From assembly GCA_002369495.1 (NCBI GenBank), contig DFFD01000235.1:1-7319 (forward strand): 7,319 nt of DNA, given 5' to 3'. Source of the DNA: Lachnospiraceae bacterium UBA3785. GTDB lineage: Bacteria; Bacillota; Clostridia; Lachnospirales; Lachnospiraceae. Made by a program: the position numbers and the translations under genes. The notes beneath the pieces were generated by a model, which was not told where the DNA came from, searched no databases, and saw nothing but the letters and a program-made list of their open reading frames with translations. Of this stretch, positions 4,651-7,319 are shown piece by piece (the stretch's first letter is position 1; every line of letters begins with the position of its first letter).

Positions 4651-5718
4651 ATGAATTTTCAGGAATTTCGTGCGAAAACAGTCGGCGATGCGGTCACGCA
4701 GGCCTGCATCAGCTTCGGCGTGACGTCGGACCGGCTGGATTTTGAGATCGTGAGCGAGGGCAGCAGCGGATTTTTCGGTCTCGGAAGAAAAGACGCTGTG
4801 ATCCGCGCCAGCGTGAAGGAGGAGAAGGCTGAGCCGGCTCCGAAGAAGGAAAAGAAGGAAGCGCCGAAGGCAGCTCCGCAGAAGAAGGATGTGAAGGAAG
4901 CAGCTCCCGTAAAGGCTCCTGCCGCGAAGGAAGAGAAGCCCGCCAATAAAGCGGAGGATAAGAGAGAGCCGAAGTTCCTCTCCTCCGACGAGATCGAGGC
5001 GAGAGCGGCCGCAGCGGCTGCCCGCGCGAAGGAGAACGGCGAGGAAGCCCCGGTCTTCGAGAAAAAGGACCGCGAGAAGAGGGAGCGCCGCGACCGGCGT
5101 GACCGCCGCGGCCGTGACAGACGCGACCGCCGCGACGACCGCCGCGATAAGCGCGAGACGAAGCCCGCAGCCGAAGCGGCCATGAAGGAAGAGCCGGCCA
5201 GAAAGCCGTCCGCTCCGAAGCCGGAGCGCGTCGTCCTGCCGAAGACTCCGGAGGAGATCGAGGCGATGAAGAAAGCGGCGAACGATTTCCTTGTCAGCGT
5301 GTTCGGCTGCATGGATACGGAAGTCTCCATCAGCATGGAATACGACGAGAAGGAAGGCTGCCTCTCCTGCCTCTTCTCCGGCGATGACATGGGTATCCTG
5401 ATCGGCAAGCGCGGCCAGACCCTGGACAGCCTCCAGTACCTTACCAGCCTCGTCGTGAACAAGGGCAAGTCCGACTATACAAGGGTCAAGCTGGACACCG
5501 AGGACTACCGCGCCCGCCGCGCCGATACGCTGGAGAACCTCTCCCGCAATATCGCCTACAAGGTCAAGCGGACCCGCAAGGCCGTCAGCCTTGAACCGAT
5601 GAATCCCTATGAGAGAAGGATCATCCATTCTGCGCTTCAGAACAATAAATATGTCGAGACCTACAGCGAAGGCGAGGAGCCCTATCGCCACGTGGTCGTC
5701 GCACCGAAAAAGAATTGA
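4651..5718 (+). CDS. jag: RNA-binding protein Jag/KhpB (Jag_N, KH and R3H domains)
   Basis: Jag (KhpB, EloR in streptococci) is an RNA-binding protein that with KhpA affects cell elongation and division in some Firmicutes. The 355-residue protein has a Jag_N domain (1-54, MNFQEFRAKTVGDAV to GSSGFFGLGRKDAVI) and a long charged linker (about 57-195). The KH domain (about 205-280) has the GKRG loop at 252-255. The R3H domain at the end contains NPYERRIIHSAL, with Arg322 and His326 forming the R-x3-H pair. The linker has a Lys/Ala/Pro/Glu-rich half and then an Arg/Asp-rich tract (138-168), so it is longer and more repetitive than in short Jag proteins. The ATG at 4651 has GAGG (4641-4644) 6 bases upstream, beginning 2 bases from the end of the yidC stop codon. 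A GTG at 4639 would overlap yidC and is less likely. Confidence 0.94.
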   Translation: MNFQEFRAKTVGDAVTQACISFGVTSDRLDFEIVSEGSSGFFGLGRKDAVIRASVKEEKAEPAPKKEKKEAPKAAPQKKDVKEAAPVKAPAAKEEKPANKAEDKREPKFLSSDEIEARAAAAAARAKENGEEAPVFEKKDREKRERRDRRDRRGRDRRDRRDDRRDKRETKPAAEAAMKEEPARKPSAPKPERVVLPKTPEEIEAMKKAANDFLVSVFGCMDTEVSISMEYDEKEGCLSCLFSGDDMGILIGKRGQTLDSLQYLTSLVVNKGKSDYTRVKLDTEDYRARRADTLENLSRNIAYKVKRTRKAVSLEPMNPYERRIIHSALQNNKYVETYSEGEEPYRHVVVAPKKN

Positions 5719-5736
5719 TGACGGCGGAATACTGAA

Positions 5737-7110
5737 TTGAAAGATACGATTGCAGCAATTGCAAGCGGACTTACGGCTTCAGGCATCGGAATCGTGAGGA
5801 TTTCCGGGCCTGAAGCCTTTGTAGTACTTGAAAGAGTTTTCCGCTTTGCAGACAGCAGGAAAAAAATGAGCGAGGTGAAGCCGAATACGATCCATTATGG
5901 CTTCATTTTCGACGGAAATGAAAAGCTCGACGAAGTCCTGGTCATGCTGATGCGCGCGCCGCACACCTACACCGCCGAGGACACGGCGGAGATCGACTGC
6001 CACGGAGGCATCTACGTGATGCAGAAGATTCTGGCGCTGGTCTTAAGAAACGGGGCGAGGCTGGCGGAGCCGGGCGAGTTTACGAGACGCGCATTTCTGA
6101 ACGGCCGGATCGACCTCTCCGAGGCGGAGGCGGTCATGGACGTGATCGCGAGCGGCAGCGACGACGCGCTCAAAAGCTCCCTGATGCAGCTGGGCGGCTC
6201 GGTCCGCCGGATGATCGAGGATGCCCGCGAGCGGATCATCTCCGAGGTGGCCTATATCGAGGCCGCGCTCGACGACCCGGAGCACATGGACCTGACCGGC
6301 TATCCGGAGATCCTGCGCGGGCGGGTCGAAAAGCTCCGCGGGGAGCTTCTCTCCTTCGCGGGGACCTTCGACCAGGGCAAGATCATGCGGGAAGGCATCT
6401 CGACGGTCATCCTGGGCAAGCCGAACGCCGGCAAATCGTCGCTCCTCAACTGCCTCACCGGCGAGGAGCGGGCGATCGTCACGGAGATCGCGGGCACGAC
6501 GCGGGACACGCTCGAGGAAAATGTCCGCCTCGGCGGCATGATGCTGCGCATCGCGGATACAGCCGGCATCCGCGCGACCGACGACGTGATCGAGAAGATC
6601 GGCGTAGAGCGGGCTCTGAAGCTCGCCGAACATGCGGATCTCATCCTGGCTCTCTTCGACAGCTCTCTCCCGCTTACGGACGAGGATGAGGAGATCCTGC
6701 GCTTCATTGAAGACAGAAAGGCCCTGGTCCTCCTGAACAAGACGGACCTTGCGCCGGTCACGACGGCGGCCTTCCTCCGGGAACGCGCTAAAAAGCCCGT
6801 GATCGAGATCTCTGCAAAGATGGGAGAAGGCATCGGCGAGCTCGAAAAGAGCGTCCGGGAGCTTTTCTTTGCGGGCGGTCTCAGGCTGAACGAGCAGACG
6901 GTCATGACGAACATCCGCCACAAGGAGGCGGTGACGGAGGCAGCGGAGAGCCTTGCGCTTGTCCTTGCCGGTATCGACAACGGTCTCCCGGAAGACTTCT
7001 ACACCGTGGATCTCATGGACGCCTACGCCTCTCTCGGCCGGATCATCGGCGAGGAGGTCGGCGACGACATCGTGGACGCGGTCTTCACGCGCTTCTGCAT
7101 GGGAAAGTAG
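5737..7110 (+). CDS. mnmE: tRNA uridine-5-carboxymethylaminomethyl(34) synthesis GTPase MnmE
   Basis: MnmE is a potassium-activated GTPase that works with MnmG to add the carboxymethylaminomethyl group to wobble uridine 34 of certain tRNAs. The protein has 457 residues, the normal length. The N-terminal folate-binding domain contains [20 protein letters not shown] and the signature [20 protein letters not shown] (111-130). The G domain has GKPNAGKSS (227-235), TTRD (254-257), DTAGIR (274-279), NKTDL (334-338) and SAK (359-361). The C-terminus FCMGK supplies the conserved Cys454, with Met for the usual Ile of CIGK. The start is a TTG; no in-frame ATG or GTG gives the conserved N-terminus, and an imperfect GGCGG (5723-5727) lies 9 bases upstream. 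A five-codon micro-ORF sits between jag and this start. The mnmG start follows 5 bases after the stop. Confidence 0.97.
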   Translation: MKDTIAAIASGLTASGIGIVRISGPEAFVVLERVFRFADSRKKMSEVKPNTIHYGFIFDGNEKLDEVLVMLMRAPHTYTAEDTAEIDCHGGIYVMQKILALVLRNGARLAEPGEFTRRAFLNGRIDLSEAEAVMDVIASGSDDALKSSLMQLGGSVRRMIEDARERIISEVAYIEAALDDPEHMDLTGYPEILRGRVEKLRGELLSFAGTFDQGKIMREGISTVILGKPNAGKSSLLNCLTGEERAIVTEIAGTTRDTLEENVRLGGMMLRIADTAGIRATDDVIEKIGVERALKLAEHADLILALFDSSLPLTDEDEEILRFIEDRKALVLLNKTDLAPVTTAAFLRERAKKPVIEISAKMGEGIGELEKSVRELFFAGGLRLNEQTVMTNIRHKEAVTEAAESLALVLAGIDNGLPEDFYTVDLMDAYASLGRIIGEEVGDDIVDAVFTRFCMGK

Positions 7111-7115
7111 GAAAT

Positions 7116-7319
7116 ATGGGTTTACATAACATTGAAGAGACATACGATGCGGTCGTGATCGGGGCCGGCCACGCCGGCTGCGAGGCGGCGCTCGCGCTTG
7201 CGCGGCTGGGTCTCAGGACCCTGATGCTGTCGATGACACTGGAAGCAATCGCCATGATGCCCTGTAATCCCTCGATCGGAGGAACCGGCAAAGGGCATCT
7301 GGTCCGGGAGATCGACGCC
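7116..7319 (+). CDS. mnmG: tRNA uridine-5-carboxymethylaminomethyl(34) synthesis enzyme MnmG, N-terminal part
   Basis: MnmG (GidA) is the FAD-dependent partner of MnmE in wobble-uridine modification. Sixty-eight codons are present before the right edge; the full protein is usually about 620-630 residues. It begins [20 protein letters not shown], with the dinucleotide-binding motif GAGHAG (residues 16-21), followed by [12 protein letters not shown]. The family signature [20 protein letters not shown] (residues 47-66) is intact; many relatives have TAKGHL. The ATG lies 5 bases after mnmE, and the overlapping TAGGAA (7108-7113) is the likely ribosome binding site, so the two subunits are probably made together. 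Confidence 0.97.
   Translation, partial: MGLHNIEETYDAVVIGAGHAGCEAALALARLGLRTLMLSMTLEAIAMMPCNPSIGGTGKGHLVREIDA

Noticed and set aside
4627..5691. Minus-strand 354-residue frame opposite jag, with hydrophobic-looking stretches
   Set aside because: The apparent hydrophobic and Leu/Arg-rich runs are the complement of the charged Jag linker; no ribosome binding site or family motif.
6043..7143. Minus-strand 366-residue frame opposite mnmE
   Set aside because: Antisense shadow; mnmE is complete with all G motifs and the C-terminal Cys motif.

Overview
This window is a chromosomal replication-origin locus of a Firmicute, most likely a moderately GC-rich member of the class Clostridia (Lachnospiraceae-like). 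The evidence is the gene order dnaN-dnaA / oriC / rpmH-rnpA-yidD-yidC-jag-mnmE-mnmG, a YidC without a lipobox but with an extra N-terminal hydrophobic segment, and an RnpA with the GNSVVRHRL variant of its signature. The family placement is inferred from remembered protein features, not from a search. No mobile element, CRISPR array, rRNA or tRNA was seen, and all genes look intact except the two cut by the window edges.

Left arm (1-2072, minus strand): the 5' part of dnaN (sliding clamp), a 240-bp intergenic region, and complete dnaA (initiator). The dnaA-dnaN gap holds a terminator-like hairpin, a TATAAT element and several degenerate DnaA boxes around AT-rich tracts. It may be the second half of a bipartite origin.

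Origin (about 2073-2533): a 461-bp AT-rich gap between two divergent promoters. It contains three perfect DnaA boxes in a phased group (2232-2263), two upstream boxes (2193-2213), weaker boxes, and an inverted pair of TTTTCCACA boxes (2405-2432) 25 bp from the rpmH -35 element. One degenerate box also matches a Spo0A-type site. The dnaA promoter (TTGTAA/TATCAT with extended -10) and the rpmH promoter (perfect TTGACA/TATAAT, 17-bp spacer) flank the box field.

Right arm (2534-7319, plus strand): rpmH (ribosomal protein L34), a terminator or attenuator hairpin, rnpA (RNase P protein), yidD and yidC (membrane protein insertion), jag/khpB (RNA-binding KH-R3H protein), then mnmE and the start of mnmG (tRNA wobble-uridine modification). 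Spacing is tight (4-bp overlap for rnpA-yidD; 8, 18 and 5 bp for the last three junctions), consistent with one long operon. Genes on both arms point away from the origin, with the direction of replication.

This is a conserved housekeeping region and I found no convincing new biological system. The points most worth a second look are the architecture of the DnaA-box field, the possible Spo0A/DnaA overlap, the Tyr in place of the groove Arg in YidC, the rpmH-rnpA hairpin, and a five-codon micro-ORF linking jag to the TTG-started mnmE.
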